Part shown: in pieces, positions 26,846 through 34,993 of the stretch
How positions within the stretch are numbered: position 1 is the first letter of the stretch
Layout: each line of letters begins with the position of its first letter
From: Thiobacillus sp.
GTDB taxonomy: Bacteria; Pseudomonadota; Gammaproteobacteria; Burkholderiales; Thiobacillaceae
DNA length: 64,000 nt
Direction of reading: 5' to 3'
Assembly (NCBI GenBank): GCA_016124745.1
Contig: WGNC01000001.1
Coordinates: forward strand, 62,001 to 126,000
The notes under the pieces: model-generated
What the model saw: the letters and a program-made list of their open reading frames with translations, nothing else
Told to the model about the DNA's origin: nothing
Database searches by the model: none
Made by a program: the position numbers and the translations under genes

Positions 26846-27517
26846 ATGTCCAAAACGCTTTTTGCCAGTCCAGAAGGCCGGCTGCTGGGTATCGGCCTGG
26901 CGCTGACCAGCCTGATGTTCCTGGCGTTCGGCATCGCCTGGCAGCTGTTTCCCGACAGCGTGCTCGGCTACACGGCCATGACCGGGCTCAACCTCGTCAT
27001 CGGCCGGGCGGCGGGGATGTCCTTCGGCTACGCCAGCGGCTTTGGCCATGCCCAGGTGGTGCCGCTCAACATGCTGGTGGAGACGATCCAGGTGCTGGTG
27101 GTGTATCCGCTGTTCGTGCTGAGCTGGCGGCAGCTGATCCGGGTGCCGCGCCTGCAGGCTTTTCTGTCGCGCATGCATCGCGCTGCCGTGACCCACGGCG
27201 GCAGCGTGCGCAAGTTCGGCATCGTCGGCCTGTTCGTCTTCGTGTTCGTTCCGTTCTGGATGACCGGCCCGGTGGTCGGTTCCATCATCGGCTTTCTGAT
27301 CGGGCTGCGCCCGTATGTGAACGTGGGCGTCGTATTGGCTGCGACGTATGTCGCCATCGGCGTGTGGGCACTGCTGCTGAACGAGCTCAGCGCCTGGGCC
27401 TTCACCGTGAACCGCTTCGCGCCCTATGCCTTGTTCGTCGCGATCGCGCTCATCGCCGTGGCCATGCACTGGCTGGCCCGCAGCCGCGACCGCGCGACGG
27501 GCGATGCGCGCGAATGA
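26846..27517 (+). CDS. Small multidrug export family membrane protein
   Basis: A 223-residue inner-membrane protein with about five hydrophobic segments, resembling the Sm_multidrug_ex family (PF06695). Conserved-looking parts are GGSVRKFGIVGLFVFVFVPF near residue 117, then MTGPVVGSIIGFLIGL and VNVGVVLAATYVAIGVWALL. The family name comes from weak early evidence and no substrate is established. ATG 26846 follows CAGGGGGA. It stands alone between vapBC and sohB. Confidence 0.75.
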   Translation: MSKTLFASPEGRLLGIGLALTSLMFLAFGIAWQLFPDSVLGYTAMTGLNLVIGRAAGMSFGYASGFGHAQVVPLNMLVETIQVLVVYPLFVLSWRQLIRVPRLQAFLSRMHRAAVTHGGSVRKFGIVGLFVFVFVPFWMTGPVVGSIIGFLIGLRPYVNVGVVLAATYVAIGVWALLLNELSAWAFTVNRFAPYALFVAIALIAVAMHWLARSRDRATGDARE

Positions 27518-27762
27518 GCGGCACCCGCCCGCCTCTATCCGCTGCGGAATCCGCACAGGTTCCGGCGCGAAGGAAAGCGTCTAAAAAGAAAGACGAGGCG
27601 TTCAAGGGGGGCGGCCTGCCCATTCCGCCTGGAGGTGTCGCCTCAAGTGAATTCGGCGCCTTCGCCCTTGCGCCGTTTTGTCGCCGGGCAAATTCGCAGC
27701 AGAACAAGACGAACAAGACAGCGTGATCGATAACAGGTAATCAACAACAGGAATCCCATCGC

Positions 27763-28770
27763 ATGATCAACAATTTCGTCTCGCAATACGCGCTGTTCCT
27801 GGCCGAAGCCGCCACCCTCGTGCTGGCCGCCATCGCCCTCGTCGCCGGGTTGGCCGCGCTGTCGCGCCGCAAGGGCAAGCACATCGGTGAAATCCAGGTC
27901 ACCGACGTCAACCGCCAGTTCGAGGCCGCGGGCGACAGGATCGAGGCGTCGCGGCTTCCCAGGAAGGCGCTCAAGGCCCTGCACAAGCAGCGCAAGGCCG
28001 AGCACAAGGCGCGGCAGCATCGGACGGAAGCAGAACCGTGCAGCTACCTGCTCGACTTCAAGGGCGACATCCGCGCTTCGGCATTCGTCGCGCTGCGTGA
28101 GGAGATCAGCGCCATCCTGCAGGTGGCCAGGCCGGGCGACGCCGTGCTCTTGCGGCTCGAGAGCCCGGGCGGCATGGTCAACCGCTACGGCCTCGCCGCC
28201 GCCCAGCTGCTGCGGCTGCGCGACGCCAGGCTGCCGCTCACCGTCATGGTCGACACTGTCGCCGCCAGCGGCGGCTACCTCATGGCCGCCACCGCCGACC
28301 GCATCGTCGCTTCGCCGTTCGCGCTGATCGGCTCCATCGGCGTCATCGCGCAGATTCCCAACTTTCACCGCTGGCTGCAGGCGCGCAACATCGACTGGGA
28401 ACAATTCACCGCCGGCCAATTCAAGCGCACCGTGACCCTGTTCGGCGAAAACACCGAAGCCGGCCGCGACAAGCTGCGCGAGGAACTCGAGGAAATCCAC
28501 GCGCGCTTCCGCGAATTCGTGCAGGAGCGCCGCGCCCAGCTCGACATGGACAAGGTCGGCACCGGCGAGGCCTGGCTCGGCAGCCAGGCACTGGAGCTGG
28601 GCCTGGTGGACGAACTCGCGACCAGCGACGAGATCATCCGCGGCGCCTGTCGGCGGGGCAGGGTGCTGCACGTCAGCTACCAGCGCAAGCTCACGCTGCC
28701 CGAGCGCGTGCGGGTGTCGACGCAGTCGGCGTGGGACGGCATCTGGCAGCCGCCGGGTCCGCTGGGCTGA
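27763..28770 (+). CDS. sohB: S49-family inner-membrane peptidase SohB
   Basis: A 335-residue signal-peptide-peptidase-like protease. An N-terminal membrane helix (about residues 8-33) is followed by a Lys/Arg-rich linker, then the S49 core. The core shows LLRLESPGGMVNRYG near 127, the nucleophile Ser in DTVAASGGYLMAA near 168, and GSIGVIAQIPNF. The general-base Lys lies in AGQFKRTVTLFGENT near 220. GEAWLGSQALELGLVDEL completes the pattern. ATG follows AGGAA. E. coli SohB has the same organisation. Confidence 0.9.
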   Translation: MINNFVSQYALFLAEAATLVLAAIALVAGLAALSRRKGKHIGEIQVTDVNRQFEAAGDRIEASRLPRKALKALHKQRKAEHKARQHRTEAEPCSYLLDFKGDIRASAFVALREEISAILQVARPGDAVLLRLESPGGMVNRYGLAAAQLLRLRDARLPLTVMVDTVAASGGYLMAATADRIVASPFALIGSIGVIAQIPNFHRWLQARNIDWEQFTAGQFKRTVTLFGENTEAGRDKLREELEEIHARFREFVQERRAQLDMDKVGTGEAWLGSQALELGLVDELATSDEIIRGACRRGRVLHVSYQRKLTLPERVRVSTQSAWDGIWQPPGPLG

Positions 28771-28947
28771 TTAGTTTGCGGCTAGGCTCGATACTTGATG
28801 GTCCGACAATTTCTTCAGGGATATTTGGATTCCCATGCACCGCGCTGATTCATGTAATGTTGCTCCCGCATTCATTCGTGTGCGGTTGAAAAGCCTTGGG
28901 TGGTGGGCTTAACAACTCAAGTGGTTTAACTGTGTGGAGATGTTCAC

Positions 28948-29895
28948 TTGTCTGTTGAAGACTACATTAGGAAGCTGACGCTACTCAGTGTCAACCAAGT
29001 CCATGGGCGGGCAAGTCCACATAAAATTTGCATGCTGCTAGCTTTGTTTGATCTGGCGCGAAGTGGTGGCTTGCGCGAGAACCACATTACCTATTCTCCA
29101 GCTCTACTCGAGCGTTATTTGCATTATTTCAGCGCGGTTCGCGCACAGGGAGATCACCCCAATCCATACTTTCCATTTTTTCATTTGAAAGGAAAATTGA
29201 GAAATGGGGAGGCCAGCTTTTGGCATATTAAGGCGTTACCTGGGCGCGAGGCGGTTGTTGAAGCGATGCAATCGGCGAGAAGTGCAAATGCCATTACCGA
29301 CAACATTTCGCATGTTGAACTCGATCATGACCTCTATGAGATGCTGCAGGCCGCACAGGCCACAGATCGCCTAAGTGAGGCCTTGGCTAGTTACTGGTTT
29401 GATCGAGGCCTATCGGATTTGAAGCAGGTTGTAGAACAGGGCAAGCAGATTAGTTCATATGAACACAAGTTGCGTGATCTGTCAGACAACCTTCTTACTG
29501 AATCAAGCACGCCTGAATACATCAGGAGCCCGGCTTTCAGGCGGTTGGTCACGGACATTTACGACTATCGTTGTGCTGCAACAGGGCTGAGACTGGTTTT
29601 GTCTGATGGAACGGCCATGGTTGAGGCGGCGCATATCCACTCCTTTAGCCAAAGCGGAAACGACGACCCGCGTAACGGATTGGCACTTACTCCAAATATG
29701 CATTGGGCGATGGATACCGCATTGATCGCCCCCGGTCCGGATTACAAATGGCACATCAGCAAGATGCTCGATAGCCGGATTCTGGATCACAGAATTTTTA
29801 CAGAATTGGAAGGAAAGCCTTTGTTTCTTCCCAGCGAGCAACGAATGTATCCACTTCAAGATGTATTAGCGTGGCGGTTAGGGAATCTGCTTTGA
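28948..29895 (+). CDS. HNH endonuclease
   Basis: A 315-residue protein with an uncharacterised N-terminal region and a C-terminal HNH nuclease. The nuclease part shows DYRCAATGLRL near residue 207, the metal-binding EAAHIHSFSQSGNDDPRNG near 228, and LALTPNMHWAMD near 246. The start is a TTG 8 bp after TGTGGAG. The base composition is clearly more AT-rich than its neighbours, as with the next gene, which suggests recent transfer. Such proteins act in restriction or mobile-DNA defence; no methylase is nearby. Confidence 0.85.
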   Translation: MSVEDYIRKLTLLSVNQVHGRASPHKICMLLALFDLARSGGLRENHITYSPALLERYLHYFSAVRAQGDHPNPYFPFFHLKGKLRNGEASFWHIKALPGREAVVEAMQSARSANAITDNISHVELDHDLYEMLQAAQATDRLSEALASYWFDRGLSDLKQVVEQGKQISSYEHKLRDLSDNLLTESSTPEYIRSPAFRRLVTDIYDYRCAATGLRLVLSDGTAMVEAAHIHSFSQSGNDDPRNGLALTPNMHWAMDTALIAPGPDYKWHISKMLDSRILDHRIFTELEGKPLFLPSEQRMYPLQDVLAWRLGNLL

Positions 29896-30076
29896 TAGAA
29901 GGTTGCACAGTCGAGATGCTTAAGCGCAATGTCACTCTCGCAGCAATCTGCGATCTTGGTTGCAGGCTGAGGAACGAGGGGGCGGCAAATTCAGCGACAA
30001 CAAAATTGAGAACAAGACACCCAAGACCAAGAGGCAGGGTGTTTGGGGGCATGAACGTGAGTCTGTCTCAGCCAGC

Positions 30077-30868
30077 ATGAGCGAATCAATCAAATCACCA
30101 ATTAAAGACAAACCGCTGCGTGCGCCTGGGCAGTCGCTTGAAGAAGAGCGACGCAAGTTGTTTGAAGACAAGCTTGAGACTCCACTAATGCTTGCCATGG
30201 TCTTCATAGTGTTGGCCGTAATGGAATGGTGGCGCTACTACTGGATGCGGCCTCCCAGCCCTGTCGCTTTTACAGTTGCCGCTGTCTTGGTGGCTGGGTT
30301 TGCTGCATGGCGTATTTGGAAAACTCGCCCTCAAGTACACGCACTGAAACAAGGCATCGAAGGCGAAAAAGTGGTTGGACAATTTCTCGAGCGATTACGT
30401 GGGAGTGGGTATCAAGTCTTCCACGACCTGATTGGTACCGGATTCAATGTGGACCATGTTTTGATCGGGCCGGCTGGCGTATTTACGGTTGAGACCAAGA
30501 CCTGGAGCAAACCGCAGCGTGGTGAAGCACGCATCAAATTCGATGGAGAACAGCTCACGTTAGCTGGTCGCGAACCTGTTCGAAATCCGTTGGTGCAAGC
30601 ACGTGCCCAGGCATCGTGGCTCAAGAGCTTGTTATCCGAAAGCACGGGACGTAAGTTCGATGTTTTTCCGGTTGTTGTTTTTCCTGGCTGGTTTATCGAG
30701 CGGAGTGAGGGCGGCAATCGAAACATCTGGGTTCTGGAACCCAAGGCACTCCCAGGGTTTCTGGAAAAAGAGCCACAGTGTTTAACACCCGATGATGTGA
30801 AGCTCGCCAGTTTCCATTTGTCGCGATTCATTCGCAGCAGCGAACAAGAGCGCAGCAAATCGCGTTAA
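30077..30868 (+). CDS. Membrane-anchored NERD-domain protein
   Basis: A 263-residue protein with two hydrophobic segments (about residues 35-50 and 60-78) and a C-terminal NERD (nuclease-related) domain. The domain shows EGEKVVGQFLERL, YQVFHDLIGTG, FNVDHVLIGPAGVFTVETKTW, and PVVVFPGW. The D...E.K pattern of the nuclease fold is present in VDHVLIG and VETKT. ATG 30077 is chosen; the frame is open upstream to 29960 and no strong ribosome site is visible. AT-richer than the surroundings, like the HNH gene before it. The role may be DNA processing or defence. Confidence 0.8.
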   Translation: MSESIKSPIKDKPLRAPGQSLEEERRKLFEDKLETPLMLAMVFIVLAVMEWWRYYWMRPPSPVAFTVAAVLVAGFAAWRIWKTRPQVHALKQGIEGEKVVGQFLERLRGSGYQVFHDLIGTGFNVDHVLIGPAGVFTVETKTWSKPQRGEARIKFDGEQLTLAGREPVRNPLVQARAQASWLKSLLSESTGRKFDVFPVVVFPGWFIERSEGGNRNIWVLEPKALPGFLEKEPQCLTPDDVKLASFHLSRFIRSSEQERSKSR

Positions 30869-30944
30869 TGGGTCTACTTCTAATTCATTTCTTTGCCTGG
30901 CTTGTTGCTCCAACTTTGAAGCCTGACTTAATATCTCCAGCCTC

Positions 30945-31385
30945 ATGACACCCACCCCCATTCCCCAGCAAACCGGCTGGACGCTGCTTTTCCTGGCCTG
31001 GCTGGTGGCCACGCTGTCGACGCTGGGCGCCCTGTTCATCGGCGAGGTGATGGGCCATGCGCCCTGCATCCTGTGCTGGTATCAGCGCATCTGCATGTTT
31101 CCGCTGGTGCTGGTCCTGGCGGCGGGGCTGTTTCCGTTCGACCGCCGGGTGGTGCGCTATGCGCTGCCGCTGGCCGCGGTCGGCCTGCTGATCGCGCTGT
31201 TCCACTGGGGGGTGACCGCCGGGCTGATTCCGGAGCGGGTGACGCCGTGCAGCGTGGGCGTGCCGTGCTCGGTAGACGTCATCAAGCTGTTCGGCTTCGT
31301 CACGCTGCCGCTGCTGTCGGTGCTGAGTTTTTCCACGATTGTCGGCCTGCTCGTGCTGACGCATTTCAACAAGGGTGCCCAATAA
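30945..31385 (+). CDS. dsbB: DsbB-family disulfide bond oxidoreductase
   Basis: A four-helix inner-membrane protein that passes electrons from DsbA to quinone. The 146 residues contain the first Cys pair in APCILCWYQRICMFPL near 40-47 and the second in TPCSVGVPCSVD near 101-107. WYQRI is the quinone-site segment. Its size and spacing resemble BdbC. Its stop and the next start share one base (TAATG), so it is coupled to a thioredoxin-fold partner. Confidence 0.88.
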   Translation: MTPTPIPQQTGWTLLFLAWLVATLSTLGALFIGEVMGHAPCILCWYQRICMFPLVLVLAAGLFPFDRRVVRYALPLAAVGLLIALFHWGVTAGLIPERVTPCSVGVPCSVDVIKLFGFVTLPLLSVLSFSTIVGLLVLTHFNKGAQ

Positions 31386-32038
31386 TGAAGAAATCCACGC
31401 TGTTCATCTCCGCCGCCGTGATCCTGCTCGCCGCCTTCGTGGCGGGCATGCTGATCTTCAAGTCGAAGCAGGGCGAGGAGGCCCAGCAGGCCGCGACTGA
31501 ATCGCGCTCGGCGCTGGTGCGCATGCACTCGCCGATGCACGGCCCCGCCGACGCGAAGGTCGAGATCGTGGAATTCCTCGACCCGGCCTGCGGCACCTGC
31601 AGGGACTTCTATCCGCGGGTCAAGCAGATGGCGGAAGATCACCCCGGACAGGTTCGCGTGGCGTTGCGCTACGCGCCGTTTCATGCGAATTCGGACCAGG
31701 TGGTGGCGATGCTCTATGCAGCAGGCAAGCAGGGCAAGCATGTGGAAGCGCTGGAGGCGCTGCTGGCTGCGCAGAACGACTGGGTAGCCAATCACGTGGC
31801 GAATCCGGAGCGGGCCTGGACGCACCTGGAAGGGCTGGGCCTCGACATGGAGCAGCTGCGCAGCGACATGAATTCGCCGGCTGTCGTTGCACTGGTCCGC
31901 CAGGACCTGGACGACGCGACCACGATGAAGGTCACTGCGACGCCGGAGTATTTCGTCAACGGCAAGCCGCTGCCGACCTGGGGCTGGGAGCAGCTGGTGA
32001 CGCTGGTGAACGAGGAGCTGGCGGGCGCGTATCATTAA
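31385..32038 (+). CDS. Thioredoxin-fold thiol oxidoreductase (DsbA/BdbD-like)
   Basis: A 217-residue periplasmic protein held by an N-terminal membrane helix (residues 5-25). The thioredoxin active site is CGTC in FLDPACGTCRDFYP near residue 65, followed by a helical insertion and the cis-Pro loop VTATPEYFVNGKPL near 192. This is the BdbD/DsbA-like layout for making disulfides, paired with the DsbB just upstream. Adjacency and the 1-bp overlap suggest the two proteins work as a redox couple. Confidence 0.85.
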   Translation: MKKSTLFISAAVILLAAFVAGMLIFKSKQGEEAQQAATESRSALVRMHSPMHGPADAKVEIVEFLDPACGTCRDFYPRVKQMAEDHPGQVRVALRYAPFHANSDQVVAMLYAAGKQGKHVEALEALLAAQNDWVANHVANPERAWTHLEGLGLDMEQLRSDMNSPAVVALVRQDLDDATTMKVTATPEYFVNGKPLPTWGWEQLVTLVNEELAGAYH

Positions 32039-32264
32039 ATGCGGCCGCAGGCGGGCGGTGTCGGCCCGTGGCCGCACTTGCCATCCCGACCCGGCCGCGT
32101 TCCTCGTCCTGCGGGGGCGGGAATGAAGACTGCCGGCGGCAGGTCGGTGCGGCACATGCCGCCCGCTACGGATCGTCCGGTAACGCCAATGGGCGGTGGA
32201 ACGAGCCTCAGTGCGGCGAAGCAGCCGGTTCGTCGTATTGCTCACAATTACAGCGAGGTTGATC

Positions 32265-33944
32265 ATGGCTGAACTAAACCCCCTGACAATGACCATCGAA
32301 CTGCTCGGCGGGCTCGCGCTGTTCCTGTACGGCATGGAGAAGATGACCGACGGCTTGAAGGCGGCCGCCGGGAAGCAGATGAACGTGCTGCTGGCCAAGC
32401 TGACCGGCAACGCTTTTCTGGGTGCCATCACCGGGGCCCTCGTGACCGCTGTGATCCAGTCGTCCTCGGTGACCACGGTGCTCGTGGTGGGTTTCGTGAG
32501 TGCCGGGATCATGACCCTGGTGCAGTCGGTCGGGGTGATATTCGGCGCCAATGTGGGCACCACGGTCACGGCACAGATCGTTGCGTTCAACACGACCGCT
32601 CTTGCCTACCCGCTTATCGCCATCGGGTTTTTCATGAGCTTCGTCTTGAAGCAGGGCGTCGCACGCCACTATGGCGCCATGCTCATGGGGCTGGGTCTGA
32701 TCTTCTATGGCATGGCGGTGATGGGCACGGCCATGTCTCCATTGCGCACGCACGAGGGTTTTGCCGAGTTGCTGCAGTCCTTGCAGAACCCGGTGCTGGG
32801 GATGCTGGCCGGCGCGGTATTTACGGCACTGGTGCAATCGTCCTCGGCAACCATCGGCCTTTCGGTTGTCATGGCGACCCAGGGACTGCTTTCCCTGCCG
32901 GCAGGGATCGCGATCCTGTTCGGGGCCAAGATCGGCACCGGGATCACGGCGATACTCGCCGCGATCGGCAAGCCCCAGGATGCCAAGCGCGCGGCAGCCG
33001 TGCATGTCCTGTTCAATGTGCTGGGTGCCGTGATCTGGTTGCCGTTCATCGCGCAGCTCGCCGGACTCGCCGAGATGATTTCGCCGGTGGCCGCGCATCT
33101 GCAGGGTGTGGAGCGGCTCGCCGAGGAGGTGCCGCGCCAGATCGCGAATGCCGCAACCATCTGGGCTACTGCCAACACGCTGTTCTTCCTGCCGTTCGCC
33201 GCGTTGTTTGCGACGATGGCCGTCAAGCTGATCCCGGAGCGGGCGGTCGAGGAGCGGGCGATCATCCGCCCCATGTATCTCGACGACGCATTGATCCAGG
33301 TGCCATCGATGGCCCTGGAACGTGCGCGCATGGAGCTCGGCCACATGGCGGAACTGACCGAAGGAATGCTGGCAAAGGTCAGGTCTGCGCTCGAAGCCAG
33401 GGATCTGAGCGAACTGTCGCAGCAGCATGACCAGATCGTGGTGCTGCGGGAAGCGGTGCTCGCCTACCTGCAACATGTCGGGCGCGCCGAATTGAGCGAC
33501 GCCGAAGCCGACGAGCATGCACGGCTGGTTGCCGCCAGCGGCGAAATCGAGAACATGAGCGCGGCGATCAGCCGCGAACTGGCCCCGTTGGCCCAGACCC
33601 TGAAAGAGGCGAATACCACCCCTTCGAGAGAGACTACCGATCTGCTGGAACGGCTGTTCCAGACGATCCAGCAGTCAGCGCATTCCGCGCTGCAAGCGCT
33701 GGTGGAAATGGACGAGCGGGCGGCCCAGGCCGTTGTCGCGAGTCGCGACGCGATCCTGGAACTCACTTCCGCGTTTCACCGGCAACAGGCCGTGCATCTC
33801 GCCGGGGACGAACCGGATCGCCTGCTCAGGCTCCGTGTGCAACTCGAGATACTCGACAGGCTGCGGCGCCTCTACAGTGTGGCCGAGCACATGGCGATCT
33901 CGGTGCTGCCACGCAGCGTTCTCGTTGGCGAACTGTCCGCATAG
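32265..33944 (+). CDS. Na+/phosphate cotransporter family protein with PhoU-like tail
   Basis: A 559-residue NptA-type transporter. About nine membrane segments occupy residues 1-330 and contain the two inverted repeats with signature QSSS motifs: VTAVIQSSSVTTVLVVGF near 60 and FTALVQSSSATIGLSVV near 190. The C-terminal ~200 residues are helical, with PhoU-like character (MELGHMAELTEGML near 360). ATG 32265 is chosen; frame upstream to 32196 is not family-like. ppk2 follows, and the pairing of phosphate import with polyphosphate metabolism is coherent. Confidence 0.88.
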   Translation: MAELNPLTMTIELLGGLALFLYGMEKMTDGLKAAAGKQMNVLLAKLTGNAFLGAITGALVTAVIQSSSVTTVLVVGFVSAGIMTLVQSVGVIFGANVGTTVTAQIVAFNTTALAYPLIAIGFFMSFVLKQGVARHYGAMLMGLGLIFYGMAVMGTAMSPLRTHEGFAELLQSLQNPVLGMLAGAVFTALVQSSSATIGLSVVMATQGLLSLPAGIAILFGAKIGTGITAILAAIGKPQDAKRAAAVHVLFNVLGAVIWLPFIAQLAGLAEMISPVAAHLQGVERLAEEVPRQIANAATIWATANTLFFLPFAALFATMAVKLIPERAVEERAIIRPMYLDDALIQVPSMALERARMELGHMAELTEGMLAKVRSALEARDLSELSQQHDQIVVLREAVLAYLQHVGRAELSDAEADEHARLVAASGEIENMSAAISRELAPLAQTLKEANTTPSRETTDLLERLFQTIQQSAHSALQALVEMDERAAQAVVASRDAILELTSAFHRQQAVHLAGDEPDRLLRLRVQLEILDRLRRLYSVAEHMAISVLPRSVLVGELSA

Positions 33945-34025
33945 TCTTCCGATGACCTGACCCGTGCCATCCGGTCCGGCGCCGGATCTAGGCAATCTCT
34001 GAACATTATCGACGAGGAACCGCAT

Positions 34026-34880
34026 ATGAACGTGAAGAAGGACAAGCGCAAGGGTTCGAAGACGCACGAAGCCGCAGGCGCGCCCAAGGACGCCGCTACC
34101 GGGCGGCAGGGGCTCTCGCGGAGCGTCTTCGAGAGCGAACTGAAGAAGCTTCATGTCGAGATGGTCCACCTGCAGGAGTGGGTCAAGCACCGAGGGCTCA
34201 AGCTCTGCATTGTGTTCGAGGGGCGCGACGGTGCGGGGAAGGGCGGCGTGATCAAGGCGATCACCGAGCGGGTGAGCCACCGCGTCTTCCGCGAACTAGC
34301 GCTACCCGCGCCCACCGACCGCGAAAAGTCGCAGATGTACGTCCAACGCTACTTGCAGCACCTTCCCGCCGCTGGCGAAGTGGTGATCTTCGACCGCAGC
34401 TGGTACAACCGCGCGGGCGTCGAGCGCGTGATGGGCTTCTGCACCGAGGCCGAGGCGAAGTTCTTCCTCGAGGCCGCGCCGCGGGTCGAGCGCGCGATCG
34501 TCGACTCGGGCTGCATTTTGCTGAAGTACTGGCTCGAAGTCTCCGAGGCCGAACAGAGCCGGCGACTCAGGGACCGGGTCAACGACGGACGCAAGACCTG
34601 GAAACTCTCGCCGATGGATCTGCAGTCCTACAGCCGCTGGTACGACTACTCGCGCGCACGCGACGAGATGTTCCTCGCGACCGACACCGAGTGGGCGCCT
34701 TGGTATGTCGCGCACTCCGACGACAAGCGGCGGATGCGTCTGAACGTGATCAGTCACATCCTGGCGAGCGTGCCTTACGAGAAGCTGCCCCGGAGCACGG
34801 TGCAGTTCCCCGAGCGGCAAAAACGCGGAAAATACAGCGAGCCCGTCTACCCCTACCGGTTCGTCCCCGATAAGTTCTGA
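34026..34880 (+). CDS. ppk2: Polyphosphate kinase 2
   Basis: Transfers phosphate between polyphosphate and nucleotides. The 284 residues show Walker A FEGRDGAGKGGVIKAI near 65-80, Walker B VVIFDRSWYNRAGVERVMGF near 118, and the lid with RVNDGRKTWKLSPMDLQS. The end WYVAHSDDKRRMRLNVISHIL is a class I PPK2 feature. A basic N-terminal extension of ~35 residues precedes the core. ATG follows ACGAGGAACC. The gene lies 81 bp after the phosphate transporter and 113 bp before the P-type ATPase. Confidence 0.92.
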   Translation: MNVKKDKRKGSKTHEAAGAPKDAATGRQGLSRSVFESELKKLHVEMVHLQEWVKHRGLKLCIVFEGRDGAGKGGVIKAITERVSHRVFRELALPAPTDREKSQMYVQRYLQHLPAAGEVVIFDRSWYNRAGVERVMGFCTEAEAKFFLEAAPRVERAIVDSGCILLKYWLEVSEAEQSRRLRDRVNDGRKTWKLSPMDLQSYSRWYDYSRARDEMFLATDTEWAPWYVAHSDDKRRMRLNVISHILASVPYEKLPRSTVQFPERQKRGKYSEPVYPYRFVPDKF

Positions 34881-34993
34881 TGCCCGCGCCGATGCGAAGA
34901 CCGGTTGTCGAGTCGAGCGCAACGATGCATGCTGCTACCCAACCCTGCTGCGATCGGCCCATTCGCTGAGCACGCCAACACCTGAGGAGAAAT

